Source: Mesorhizobium sp. M4B.F.Ca.ET.058.02.1.1 (lineage in GTDB: Bacteria > Pseudomonadota > Alphaproteobacteria > Rhizobiales > Rhizobiaceae). From it: DNA of 64,000 nt. Positions 1 through 8,876 of this stretch are shown piece after piece (position 1 is the stretch's first letter; each line of letters begins with the position of its first letter). The notes beneath the pieces are model-generated. The model ran no database searches. It was given only the letters and a program-made list of their open reading frames with translations, and had not been told where the DNA came from. Made by a program: the position numbers and the translations under genes. The stretch spans positions 310,001 to 374,000 of the forward strand of contig NZ_CP034450.1 of assembly GCF_003952505.1 (NCBI RefSeq). Direction: 5' to 3'.

Positions 1-15
1 AACAGCGACGAGACA

Positions 16-1143
16 ATGCAATGGGCGGCGATCACCGGCGTGATCGCGACCGTCTCGGTCTTCGCCATAGCGCAAGGTTTAAGCTACCCGCTGCTCAGCT
101 TCATCCTGCAGCGCCAGGGCATCTCGCCGGCGATGATCGGCCTTTCGGCGGCGATGACGCCGATCGGCTTCATCCTGTCCTCGCCGATGATCCCGGCGCT
201 GGCGCGCCGTTTCGGCCCAGGGCGGACAGCACTTACCTGCGCCGCGCTTTCCGCGCTCGCGCTGGCGCTGGTCGGCTGGACGCAGAACGTCTATCTGTGG
301 TTCCCGCTGCGCTTCCTGATCGGCGTCGTCACCAACCCGCTCTATGTTCTCAGCGAAATCTGGGTGATCGCGCTGGCGCCACCGTCGCGCCGCGGCCGCG
401 TCATGGGCGTATATTCGACTGTCATTTCGGCCGGCTTCGCCACAGGTCCGCTCTGCCTGCTTGCGGTCGGCACCGAGGGCTGGCCGCCATTCCTGGTCGG
501 CATCTCCGCGTTTGTCTTCTGCGGCGGCTGCCTGGCGCTGGTGCTCGGGCGCCTGCCCAAGGTCGACGAGGCCGGACACCAGGTTTCGGTGATGGGCTTC
601 ATGCCAAAGGCATGGCTGCTGCTCGCCGCCGTGGTCGTGGCCGCCGGCTTCGAGCAGGCGGTGCTGGCGCTGCTGCCGGTCTACGGCACCCACTACGGCA
701 TTGCCGAGGCCAGCATGTCGGCGCTGCTGTCGGCGATGATCGCCGGCAACATCGCCATGCAGGTGCCGCTCGGCCTGCTGGCCGAACGGCTGACGGCGCG
801 CCTGGTGCGATTCCTGTGCGTGGCGCTCACCGTGCTCGGCTGCGTGCTGTTGCCGCTGCTCATCGAGACGCCGTTGATCTGGCCCTGCGTGTTCATCTGG
901 GGGGCTGTCTCCTACGGCATCTATACGATGTCGATCATCGAACTCGGCGAGCGCTTCACGGGCTCGGCGCTGGTCGCCGGCAATGCCGCCTTCTCGCTGA
1001 TGTGGGGCGTCGGCGGCATCCTGGTGCCGCCGCTCACCGGCGGCGTCATGGATGCGATCGGCGCCTCCGGTCTGCCGATCACGCTCGGCACGATTTGCGC
1101 TGCGCTGGCGGTGGCGACCGTTTTACGCAGGCGTGTGGTGTGA
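16..1143 (+). CDS. MFS transporter
   Basis: A 375-residue, very hydrophobic protein with about 11-12 predicted membrane helices, which fits a major facilitator superfamily carrier of the inner membrane. The first helix begins almost at the start (MQWAAITGVIATVSVFA), and the loop after helix 2 carries a basic stretch (ALARRFGPGR) like the MFS cytoplasmic loop 2-3 motif. The reading frame is open back to base 1, so an upstream start outside the window cannot be excluded, but the helix position favours this ATG. The substrate cannot be read from the sequence. The next gene starts about 105 bp downstream on the same strand. Confidence 0.8.
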   Translation: MQWAAITGVIATVSVFAIAQGLSYPLLSFILQRQGISPAMIGLSAAMTPIGFILSSPMIPALARRFGPGRTALTCAALSALALALVGWTQNVYLWFPLRFLIGVVTNPLYVLSEIWVIALAPPSRRGRVMGVYSTVISAGFATGPLCLLAVGTEGWPPFLVGISAFVFCGGCLALVLGRLPKVDEAGHQVSVMGFMPKAWLLLAAVVVAAGFEQAVLALLPVYGTHYGIAEASMSALLSAMIAGNIAMQVPLGLLAERLTARLVRFLCVALTVLGCVLLPLLIETPLIWPCVFIWGAVSYGIYTMSIIELGERFTGSALVAGNAAFSLMWGVGGILVPPLTGGVMDAIGASGLPITLGTICAALAVATVLRRRVV

Positions 1144-1249
1144 ACGAAAGGCCGCTTTCGTCGCGACAAGCTGTCGTTGCCATCTTGAATGTGGGCGTCC
1201 GTGAGGCGATGTAGGCGAAACCGCCTGACAATGCCTTCGGAGATCGCGC

Positions 1250-3343
1250 GTGACCCAATCGACGACAAAGAGCCAGACTGAACCGGCCGCCCACGATCCC
1301 TATCTCTGGCTGGAAGACCGCAGCAGCAAGGAGGCGCTCGACTGGGTGCACGCTCAGAACGGGGTCACCGTCGTCGAATTGCAGGGGGATCCCGGCTACC
1401 AGGCTTCGTTCGAAACCGCGCTCGACCTGATGACGGCCGAGGACAACATCCCGGTCGGAGCGGCAATCAACGGCCATGTGTACAATTTCTGGCAGGACAA
1501 GACCAACGTGCTGGGCCTGTGGCGCCGCACGACGGTCGCTTCCTACAAGACCGAAAAGCCCGAATGGGAGACGATCATCGATTTCGACGTGCTCTCGGCC
1601 AAAGAGGGCGTCAAATGGGTGTTCAGCGGTGCGAGCCGGCTTTACCCGGATTTCAACCGCTGCCTGGTGAGCATGTCGCCGGACGGCGGCGATGCCAGTG
1701 AAATGCGCGAATTCGACATCGCCGCGAAGTCCTTCGTCGAAGGCGGTTTTCGTGCGCCCGCCTCGAAGTCGGGTTTTTCCTGGCTGGACGAGGGCACCGT
1801 CATCGTCTCGGCGGCCTTCGAGGAGGACGACAAGACGCAGTCCGGCTATCCGCGCGTGGTCAAGCTGTGGAAGCGCGGCACCAGGCTTGAAGACGCCACG
1901 CCGATCTTCGAGGCCGACAAGCAGGATCTTGCGGCTGGCGGCGGGGTCGAGATCGACGGCAACAGGCGGCATCTGTTCCTGGCCCGCACCATCGACTTCT
2001 TCTCCTCGCACAGCTTCCTGCGGCTCGCTTCCGGCGAGAACCGACGCATCCCGCTGCCAGACGACGCGACCGACACCGCGATCTTCCACGGACAACTCGT
2101 CTTCGGCGTGCGCAGCCCGTGGACGGCGCCGGACGGCACGCGCTGCCTGCCCGATGGGCTTTACTCACTGGATTTCGGACGTTGGATCGACACCAGCGTG
2201 CTGGGACCGGTCGAAACCGTACTCGCGCCGGCGCCTCGCGTTTCGATCGCTGGGTTGGCCCGCACCGATCAGCGGCTGTTCATCAACCTGATGGACAATG
2301 TGCGCGGTAAAGTCGTCGCTTGCGACCGGACGGGAAAAAGCTGGTCGCTGAAGCCAGTCGGTCTGCCCGAAAACGGCAATGTTGGCATCAGCCATGCGGA
2401 GCATTTCGGCGCCAGTGTCTCGTTCTCCTTCACCGATTTCCTGACGCCGAGCTCGATCATCTGGTCGGACGACGACGGCGAGACGCTGAAGACAGTGAAG
2501 GCGCAGCCGGCGCGCTTCGATGCCTCGCCCTTCATCTCCGAACAGTTCGAGGCACGCTCGAGCGATGGCACGATGATCCCCTATTTCGTGGTCAGGCGGC
2601 GCGACCAGGGCGGACCGGTGCCGACGCTGCTCTACGGCTATGGCGGCTTCGAGGTGCCGCTTCTGCCGGGCTATGCCGGCGTGCGCGGCCGGCTCTGGCT
2701 GGAGAAGGGCAACGCCTATGTGCAAGCCAACATACGCGGCGGCGGCGAGTTCGGCCCGGCCTGGCACCAGGCGGCGCTCAAGGGTAACCGTCAGAACGCC
2801 TTCGACGATTTCGCCGCGGTGGCAGAGGATCTCGTCAAGCGCGGCATCACGACGGCGGCGCAGCTCGGGATCCAGGGTGGCTCAAACGGCGGCCTGCTGA
2901 CCGGCACGTCACTGATCCAGCGTCCGGAACTGTTCGGGGCCGTCATCATCGACGTGCCGCTGCTCGACATGCTGCGCTACACTGAACTGCCGCCCGGGGC
3001 TTCGTGGATCGCCGAATATGGCGATCCCTCGAAGCCGGAAGAGGCGGCATGGCTGGCGGCCTACTCGCCCTATCAACATGTCAAAGTGGGTGGCGACTAT
3101 CCGCCGGTTCTGCTGATGACCTCAACCGCGGACGACCGCGTCCATCCCGGCCATGCCCGCAAGATGGCGGCGCGCCTGCAGGAGGCCGGCCACGGCAGGA
3201 CGCTGTTCTTCGAGGAAACGGAAGGCGGACATGGCGGGCGCGGCGATCGTCGTCCTCAAGCGGCGCAAACGGCGATGCGCTATGTCTTCCTGCAGCGGGC
3301 GCTGGAGCATCGGACGGAAAAGGGGAAACCGGTTTTCGGATAA
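1250..3343 (+). CDS. Prolyl oligopeptidase family serine peptidase (S9A)
   Basis: A 697-residue peptidase that cleaves short peptides, often after proline. The N-terminal two thirds (about residues 60-420) should form the beta-propeller that screens substrate size; the C-terminal part is an alpha/beta hydrolase. The nucleophile lies in GGSNGG (Ser545), the acid in TADDRV (Asp628/629) and the base in EGGHGG (His661), so the triad is complete. No signal peptide is visible, so it is probably cytoplasmic. The start is a GTG that follows the sequence gagatcgcgc; the length matches bacterial family members. It lies just upstream of the aminotransferase but is separated by about 240 bp. Confidence 0.92.
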   Translation: MTQSTTKSQTEPAAHDPYLWLEDRSSKEALDWVHAQNGVTVVELQGDPGYQASFETALDLMTAEDNIPVGAAINGHVYNFWQDKTNVLGLWRRTTVASYKTEKPEWETIIDFDVLSAKEGVKWVFSGASRLYPDFNRCLVSMSPDGGDASEMREFDIAAKSFVEGGFRAPASKSGFSWLDEGTVIVSAAFEEDDKTQSGYPRVVKLWKRGTRLEDATPIFEADKQDLAAGGGVEIDGNRRHLFLARTIDFFSSHSFLRLASGENRRIPLPDDATDTAIFHGQLVFGVRSPWTAPDGTRCLPDGLYSLDFGRWIDTSVLGPVETVLAPAPRVSIAGLARTDQRLFINLMDNVRGKVVACDRTGKSWSLKPVGLPENGNVGISHAEHFGASVSFSFTDFLTPSSIIWSDDDGETLKTVKAQPARFDASPFISEQFEARSSDGTMIPYFVVRRRDQGGPVPTLLYGYGGFEVPLLPGYAGVRGRLWLEKGNAYVQANIRGGGEFGPAWHQAALKGNRQNAFDDFAAVAEDLVKRGITTAAQLGIQGGSNGGLLTGTSLIQRPELFGAVIIDVPLLDMLRYTELPPGASWIAEYGDPSKPEEAAWLAAYSPYQHVKVGGDYPPVLLMTSTADDRVHPGHARKMAARLQEAGHGRTLFFEETEGGHGGRGDRRPQAAQTAMRYVFLQRALEHRTEKGKPVFG

Positions 3344-3584
3344 TCCGATGCACTTTCGAAAACCTGCCACGGCTTGAATTCAAGGCCAAGGGCGGCTTAA
3401 GGTGCCGCCATGGCTTGCACGAAGACATCAGGCGCCTTCGGGGTTGCGGTGACGCCGTCACCGCGCACGCTTCGTGCTGAGCTGCTCAGGCTTTGCGCCC
3501 GCATCGGCTATTCGCCGCCCGCCTGTCTCTGACGAATCCAGCCCCGGCATTTGCCGGATTGATTCCAGAGGAAAGATCAAATCC

Positions 3585-4964
3585 ATGACCTATCAGAACT
3601 ATTCGCTGAAGCAGCTTCAGCAGATCGACGCCGCGCATCACCTTCACCCGTTCACCGACCACAAGGAACTGCGCGAGATCGGCTCGCGCATCATCACCCG
3701 TGCCGACGGGCCGTTCATCTATGATGCCGAGGGCACCGAGATCCTCGACGGCATGGCCGGCCTGTGGTGCGTCAATGTCGGCTATGGCCGCAATGAGCTG
3801 GCCGAGGCCGGCTATGCCCAGATGAAGGAGCTGCCCTACTACAACTCCTTCTTCAAATGCTCGACGCCGACGCCTGTGCTGTTGTCGAAGAAGCTGGCGG
3901 AACTGGCGCCGAAGCACGTCGGCCAAGTGTTCTACGGCTCGTCCGGCTCGGAGGCCAACGACACGGCGCTCAGGCTCGTCCGTCACTACTGGGCGCTCGA
4001 GGGCAAGCCGGAGAAGAACCGCGTCATCTCGCGCAAGATGGGCTATCACGGTTCGACCATTGCCGGCACCTCGCTCGGCGGCATGGAGCCGATGCACAAG
4101 CAGCTCGGCGGCGCCGTTCCCAACATCGTCCATGTGATGATGCCCTATGCCTACGAACTCGCGCTGCCCGGCGAAAGCGACCATGATTTCGGCCTGCGCG
4201 CGGCCAAGGCCGTCGAGGACGCCATCCTCGAGGCCGGCGCCGACAAGGTGGCCGCCTTCATCGGCGAGCCGGTGATGGGTGCCGGCGGGGTGAAGATCCC
4301 GCCGCTGAGCTACTGGCCGGAAGTGCAACGCATCTGCCGCAAGTACGACGTGCTCCTGATGCTCGACGAGGTGATCACCGGCTATGGCCGCACCGGCGAA
4401 TGGTTCGCGGCGCAGACCTTCGGCGTCGAGCCCGACACCATCACAACGGCCAAGGCGCTGACGTCCGGCTACCAGCCGCTGTCGGCGCTGCTGGTCGGCG
4501 ACCGCATCAGTGCGACGCTGGTCGAGAAGGGCGGCGAGTTCTATCACGGCTACACCTATTCCGGTCACCCCGTGGCCTGCGCCGTGGCGCTGAAGAACCT
4601 CGAGATCATCGAGCGCGAAGGCCTGGTCGAGCGGGTCAGGAACGACACCGGTCCCTACTTCGCCCAGGTGCTGCAGGAGCGCATCGCCGGGCACAATCTG
4701 GTCGGCGAGGTGCGCTCGATCGGACTGATGGGGGCGATCGAGATCGTCAAGGACAAGGCGACGAAGGAGCGTTACCTGCCGTCGGGAAGTGCTGCCGTCG
4801 TCGTGCGCGACCATGCGATCGCCCAAGGCATGATGCTGCGCGCCACCGGCGACACGATGATCCTGTCGCCGCCGCTGATCTGGACGCGCGAGACGGTCGA
4901 CATGGCCTGCGACCGCATCGCCAGGGCACTCGATCTCGCCGAAGCGGATTTGCGCAAGCGCTGA
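3585..4964 (+). CDS. Class III PLP-dependent aminotransferase (omega-amino acid type)
   Basis: A 459-residue fold-type I aminotransferase that should move an amino group from an omega-amino acid or amine to a keto acid such as pyruvate. The cofactor residues are clear: Asp261 in LMLDEVITGYGRTG and the PLP lysine Lys290 in TTAKALTSGY. The N-terminus (NYSLKQLQQIDAAHHLHPFTD) is typical of the beta-alanine/taurine:pyruvate-like group. I chose the ATG at 3585 because a GAGGAAAG ribosome site precedes it; the frame stays open for 37 codons upstream but those look noncoding. A terminator-like hairpin follows at 4972, before the FAD/GcvT enzyme on the same strand. The exact substrate is not certain. 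Confidence 0.9.
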   Translation: MTYQNYSLKQLQQIDAAHHLHPFTDHKELREIGSRIITRADGPFIYDAEGTEILDGMAGLWCVNVGYGRNELAEAGYAQMKELPYYNSFFKCSTPTPVLLSKKLAELAPKHVGQVFYGSSGSEANDTALRLVRHYWALEGKPEKNRVISRKMGYHGSTIAGTSLGGMEPMHKQLGGAVPNIVHVMMPYAYELALPGESDHDFGLRAAKAVEDAILEAGADKVAAFIGEPVMGAGGVKIPPLSYWPEVQRICRKYDVLLMLDEVITGYGRTGEWFAAQTFGVEPDTITTAKALTSGYQPLSALLVGDRISATLVEKGGEFYHGYTYSGHPVACAVALKNLEIIEREGLVERVRNDTGPYFAQVLQERIAGHNLVGEVRSIGLMGAIEIVKDKATKERYLPSGSAAVVVRDHAIAQGMMLRATGDTMILSPPLIWTRETVDMACDRIARALDLAEADLRKR

Positions 4965-4971
4965 ACGAAAC

Positions 4972-5008
4972 AGCCGGGCGTCGCCAGCGACGGCGCCCGG
5001 CTTCTCTT
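4972..5008 (+). terminator. Rho-independent terminator after the aminotransferase
   Basis: A 9-bp perfect stem (AGCCGGGCG with CGCCCGGCT, second arm 4994-5002) is followed by a short pyrimidine/T tract (tctctt). It sits 7 bp after the aminotransferase stop. Confidence 0.7.
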
Positions 5009-5154
5009 GGGCGTTAGTCGCGATCGTGGACCAACGGCCGGGCCGTACTGCCGTGTCCCAGCCCAGGAAATGTGCTGAAAAGCCGGATGCCGTCTGACAG
5101 TATGCGCCAGGGTTCATGTGAACCAACGGCAATTTCATGCAAGGGCAGGCGTGT

Positions 5155-7593
5155 ATGGTGAGTTCCTTTCGTGCGGTCGTGGTCGGTGGCGGCTGCGTGG
5201 GCACAGGCATTCTTTATGGCCTGGCGAAACGCGGCTGGACCGATGTGGCATTGCTGGAGAGGACGCAGCTTACCGCCGGCTCGACATGGCATGCCGCAGG
5301 GCTCATTCCGTCCTACGCGCGCAGCCGCAACGTCGGCCGCATGATCGCCAGGTCGATTGAGATCTATGAGGGCCTGGAAGCCGAGACGGGCCAGAGTGTC
5401 GGCTGGCACAAATGCGGCCAGCTGCGCATTGCCAACACGCGCGACCGGCTCGACGAGTACAAGAGCTATATGGATGTCGCTGAGGTCCAGGGTCTGCGGG
5501 CCCGGATCGTATCGCCGGCGGAGGCGCGCGAGATCTGGCCGCTGCTCGACAACAAGGACATGCTGGGTGCCCTTTACCACCCCGACGATGGCCACATTGC
5601 ACCCGCGGATGTCACCCAGGCGATGGCCAAGGGCGCACGCGACCTCGGCGCGAAGGTCCATCTCGACACCGAAGTTGTTGGGTTCGAGCGGATGCCGGGC
5701 GGCGAGTGGAAGGTCAACACATCGCGCGGCGACATCCTCTGCGAGCACGTCATCCTTGCTACGGGCAACTATGCGCGCCAGACCGGCGCCATGCTGGGTC
5801 TGGACATTCCGGCGATCCCGATCGTCCATCAGTACTGGATCACCGAGGCGGTTCCAGAGATTGTGGAGCGCAAACGGCTGGGCCTACCGGAAATGCCGAT
5901 CCTCAGGGACGAGGGCTACGAGGGCTATCTGCGCGAAGAGGGGGATGGGCTGCTGTTCGGTCCCTATGAGCGCACGGAACAGCTCAAGCTGTTCGCCGAA
6001 AACGGCGTCCCGGAATGGTTCGGCGCCGATTTGCTCGATGAGGATTTCGACGCTGTTTCCTGGAACTGGGAGCGTGCCAGCGAATTGGTCCCCGCGCTGG
6101 GGCGCGCGGGCATCAAGCGGAATGTGCGGGGACCTTTCCAGATGACGGCCGATGAACTGCCGCTGATGGGACAGGCCTGGGGCCTTGAGAATGTCTGGCT
6201 CGCCGAAGGCGTGCCAGGGGGCATCCTCTGGGGCGGAGCTATCGGCTATTACCTTTCCGAGCGGATCGTGGAGGGCGGCAACAGCATCGATACGGCGGAG
6301 CTCGATCCCCGCCGCTTTGGCCACTATGCCAACAAGAACTGGACCCGGGCAAAAGTCAGGGAAGCCTGGGGTACGCACGCGGTACAGCACTATCCAGGCC
6401 AGGACATGCCGGCGGCGCGACCACAGAAAACGGCACCGTCCTACGATCGCCTGAGCCAGCTCGGCGCGGTATGGGACGTGTTGAACGGCTGGGAGATGCC
6501 GAGCTGGTTCGCGCCCGCGGGTGTCGAAGCGCGAAACATCTATGGCTGGCGCTGGACCCCCAAAGGCAACCACGTCGCCGAGGAAGTCCAGGCCGTCCGT
6601 CAGGCCGTGGGGCTGGTCGAGATGACGCCGATGACCAAGTTCGAGGTCAGCGGCCCAGGCACCGAGGCCTGGCTCGACGGAATCCTTGCCAACAAGCTGC
6701 CTCGTCCCGGTCGTGTCGCCCTTGCCCATCACCTGACGCGGGCCGGTGGCGTGCAGGCCGAGTATGTGGTGGCGCGGCTGCAGAACGGTCTGTTCTACCT
6801 CATATCGACGCCGCGCGCCGAGCGCTGCAATTTTGACGACTTGAGCCGGCTGCTGCCGCAGAGCGGCAACGTGCAGCTTCGCAATGTCACCGACGATCGC
6901 GGCAGCTTCACAATCGTTGGACCGAAGGCGCGGGAGGTATTGCAGCCGCTGACGGAAGTCGATCTCTCCAACGAGGCCTTCCCATGGTTCAGCGTGCGGT
7001 CCGGGACCGTCGGCCTGGCCAGCGACGTGCGCCTGCTGCGCGTCAACTACTCAGGCGAACTGGGATGGGAGCTCTATCATCCGCTCTGTTATCAGCGGCA
7101 TCTGCTGGACGCGCTTCTGGCGTCGGGCGAGGCGCACGGGCTCAGACCGGTTGGACTTCAAGCACTGGAGTCCCTGCGTCTCGACAAGTCCTACCGGGCC
7201 ATGTACCGCGACATGAATCCCGAACTGTCGGCCTGGGAAAGCGGTCTTGACCGCTTCGTCAGCCTCGACAAGGGGGACTTCATCGGCCGGGCGGCGCTGG
7301 TCGCGAAACAGAAGCAGGGGACGGGACGCCGGATCGCCACTCTGTCGATCGATACCGACGGTGCCAGCGCTTTCGCCTTCGAGGGTGTTTACCGCGATGG
7401 CGAGCTCGTCGGCCATGTCACCTCGGCAGGCTATTCCTATAGTTTTTGTCACGACATCGCACTTGCGCTGCTGCCTCTCGAACTCGCCGCGCCCGGCACC
7501 GAACTGGAAGTTTCAATCCTTGGCGAGCGCCGCTCGGCAAAGGTGATTGCCGACTCGCCCTACGATCCGGAAGGTCTGCGCGGGCGCATGTAA
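5155..7593 (+). CDS. FAD-dependent oxidoreductase with C-terminal GcvT domain (dimethylglycine/sarcosine dehydrogenase-like)
   Basis: A two-domain enzyme of about 812 residues. The N-terminal half (to about residue 380) is a DAO-type FAD domain opening with the dinucleotide motif VVVGGGCVG, then TAGSTWHAAG, seen in N-methylglycine dehydrogenases. The C-terminal half (about 430-810) is a glycine-cleavage T-protein fold, which takes the one-carbon unit onto tetrahydrofolate. Together they point to oxidative N-demethylation of an N-methyl amino acid. I prefer the ATG at 5155, preceded by AAGGGCAGG, over the ATG at 5137. The neighbouring aminotransferase suggests a shared catabolic task, though a terminator lies between. 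Substrate (dimethylglycine, sarcosine or other) is open. Confidence 0.88.
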   Translation: MVSSFRAVVVGGGCVGTGILYGLAKRGWTDVALLERTQLTAGSTWHAAGLIPSYARSRNVGRMIARSIEIYEGLEAETGQSVGWHKCGQLRIANTRDRLDEYKSYMDVAEVQGLRARIVSPAEAREIWPLLDNKDMLGALYHPDDGHIAPADVTQAMAKGARDLGAKVHLDTEVVGFERMPGGEWKVNTSRGDILCEHVILATGNYARQTGAMLGLDIPAIPIVHQYWITEAVPEIVERKRLGLPEMPILRDEGYEGYLREEGDGLLFGPYERTEQLKLFAENGVPEWFGADLLDEDFDAVSWNWERASELVPALGRAGIKRNVRGPFQMTADELPLMGQAWGLENVWLAEGVPGGILWGGAIGYYLSERIVEGGNSIDTAELDPRRFGHYANKNWTRAKVREAWGTHAVQHYPGQDMPAARPQKTAPSYDRLSQLGAVWDVLNGWEMPSWFAPAGVEARNIYGWRWTPKGNHVAEEVQAVRQAVGLVEMTPMTKFEVSGPGTEAWLDGILANKLPRPGRVALAHHLTRAGGVQAEYVVARLQNGLFYLISTPRAERCNFDDLSRLLPQSGNVQLRNVTDDRGSFTIVGPKAREVLQPLTEVDLSNEAFPWFSVRSGTVGLASDVRLLRVNYSGELGWELYHPLCYQRHLLDALLASGEAHGLRPVGLQALESLRLDKSYRAMYRDMNPELSAWESGLDRFVSLDKGDFIGRAALVAKQKQGTGRRIATLSIDTDGASAFAFEGVYRDGELVGHVTSAGYSYSFCHDIALALLPLELAAPGTELEVSILGERRSAKVIADSPYDPEGLRGRM

Positions 7594-7966
7594 GCATCCC
7601 CGGGCAGGAATGTCGGACTGATAGGCGATCCCAAGATCGCCGTACGCCGGGCTCTGGCAACGAAGACCACGCGCTAATTCCGACCGCGGCAATCGAAATA
7701 CAGGCGGTGCAAAACGCAAAAACCGCGTCCCATCGGGAACGCGGCTTTGCCAGATACGCATGGCGTTTCGCTACAAGCGACTTGCGAAACTTACGGGCTC
7801 CGGTACGCGAGACCTGATCCGGAGCGCCGGGCGGATGCGATATGTCCGCCTCGCAGTCCGTTTTATAGGCACATCGTTACCGGCCGGTTATCGAGACCTT
7901 AAGCAAATCTAAATTTGCCGGTTTCTGACCGAAAAAACTCGCTAATAAGCCTGTGAAAGCAGGGCG
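7594..7966. other. Intergenic region between convergent genes, no gene seen
   Basis: This 373-bp gap separates the FAD/GcvT enzyme from mmsB, which converge on it. No ORF here looks coding. It holds the terminator at 7718-7748, an inverted repeat with 7-bp arms GCTCCGG (7797-7803) and CCGGAGC (7819-7825), and a small stem GGCGGA/TCCGCC near 7830-7850. The extra hairpins could belong to a small RNA, but nothing confirms one. Confidence 0.5.
7718..7748. terminator. Bidirectional terminator between convergent genes
   Basis: A stem CCGCGTCCC with GGGAACGCGG (one bulged A, 3-base loop) is flanked by AAAAA on the left and CTTTG on the right, so it can act on either strand. It lies between the convergent FAD/GcvT gene and mmsB. 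Confidence 0.6.
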
Positions 7967-8851
7967 TTATGCCTGATTGCCGCGTAGGAAATTTATAATG
8001 CCGGAAAAATCGGCGCCGGCATTTCCCTGCGCGTTGAACAGCGCGTAGAGCTGCGTCGCCCCGGCCCCGAGCGGCGTCACCGCGCCGGCGCCTTGCGCTG
8101 CCTCCTGCGACAGCTTCAAATCCTTCAGCATGAGGGCGGCGGCGAAGCCCGGCTTGTAGTCGCGGTTGGCGGGCGAGGCCGGCACCGGCCCTGGCACCGG
8201 GCAATATGTGGTGAGTGACCAGCATTGGCCCGACGAGGTCGAGGCGACGTCGAACAGCGCCTGGTGCGACAGTCCGAGCTTTTCCGCCAGCACGAAGGCT
8301 TCGGCGACGCCGATCATCGAGATGCCGAGGATCATGTTGTTGCAGATCTTGGCCGCCTGTCCGGCGCCGTCGTCGCCGCAATGGACGATGCGGCCAGCCA
8401 TCGGCTTCAGGGCCGGCTCGGCCTTGGCGAAGGCGTCCTTCGAGCCGCCGGCCATAAAGGTCAACGTGCCGGCGGTGGCGCCGCCTGTGCCGCCCGAGAC
8501 CGGCGCGTCGATCGACAGCAGGCCGTGCTTGCTGGCGATAGCGTGGGCCTTGCGCGCCGATTCGACGTCGATGGTGGAAGAGTCGATGAACAGCGCGCCT
8601 TTCTTCGCCTTGGGCGCGATGTCCTCATAGACCGACAGCACATGCTTGCCGGCAGGCAGCATGGTTATGACGACATCGGCGTCCTTCACCGCGGCAGGGG
8701 CGTTGGCCATGACGGTCACGCCGTGCTCCTTGGCGACGGTGAGGTTCTCCGGCACCAGGTCGAAGCCGTGCACAGAATGCCCGGCCTTGACCAGGTTGGC
8801 GGCCATCGGATTGCCCATATTACCCAAGCCGATGAAGGCGATGGTTGCCAT
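7967..8851 (-). CDS. mmsB: 3-hydroxyisobutyrate dehydrogenase
   Basis: A 294-residue NAD-dependent beta-hydroxyacid dehydrogenase that oxidises 3-hydroxyisobutyrate to methylmalonate semialdehyde in valine catabolism. The N-terminal Rossmann motif is IGLGNMGNPMA (Gly8, Gly10, Gly13); the substrate motif APVSGGTGGATAGTL lies at about 116-130; the catalytic lysine is Lys168 in GAGQAAKICNNM. Length matches the family. The acyl-CoA dehydrogenase gene lies 25 bp upstream on the same strand, so the two are probably cotranscribed and act in the same valine/isobutyrate branch. No mmsA or hydroxyisobutyryl-CoA hydrolase is in the window. Confidence 0.92.
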   Translation of the reverse strand: MATIAFIGLGNMGNPMAANLVKAGHSVHGFDLVPENLTVAKEHGVTVMANAPAAVKDADVVITMLPAGKHVLSVYEDIAPKAKKGALFIDSSTIDVESARKAHAIASKHGLLSIDAPVSGGTGGATAGTLTFMAGGSKDAFAKAEPALKPMAGRIVHCGDDGAGQAAKICNNMILGISMIGVAEAFVLAEKLGLSHQALFDVASTSSGQCWSLTTYCPVPGPVPASPANRDYKPGFAAALMLKDLKLSQEAAQGAGAVTPLGAGATQLYALFNAQGNAGADFSGIINFLRGNQA

Positions 8852-8876
8852 CGTTTTTCTCCCGAAATTGTCTGGT

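Noticed and set aside
3486..5210. A 574-codon open frame on the - strand
   Set aside because: It lies antisense to the aminotransferase, which has complete PLP-site motifs, and shows no protein features itself.
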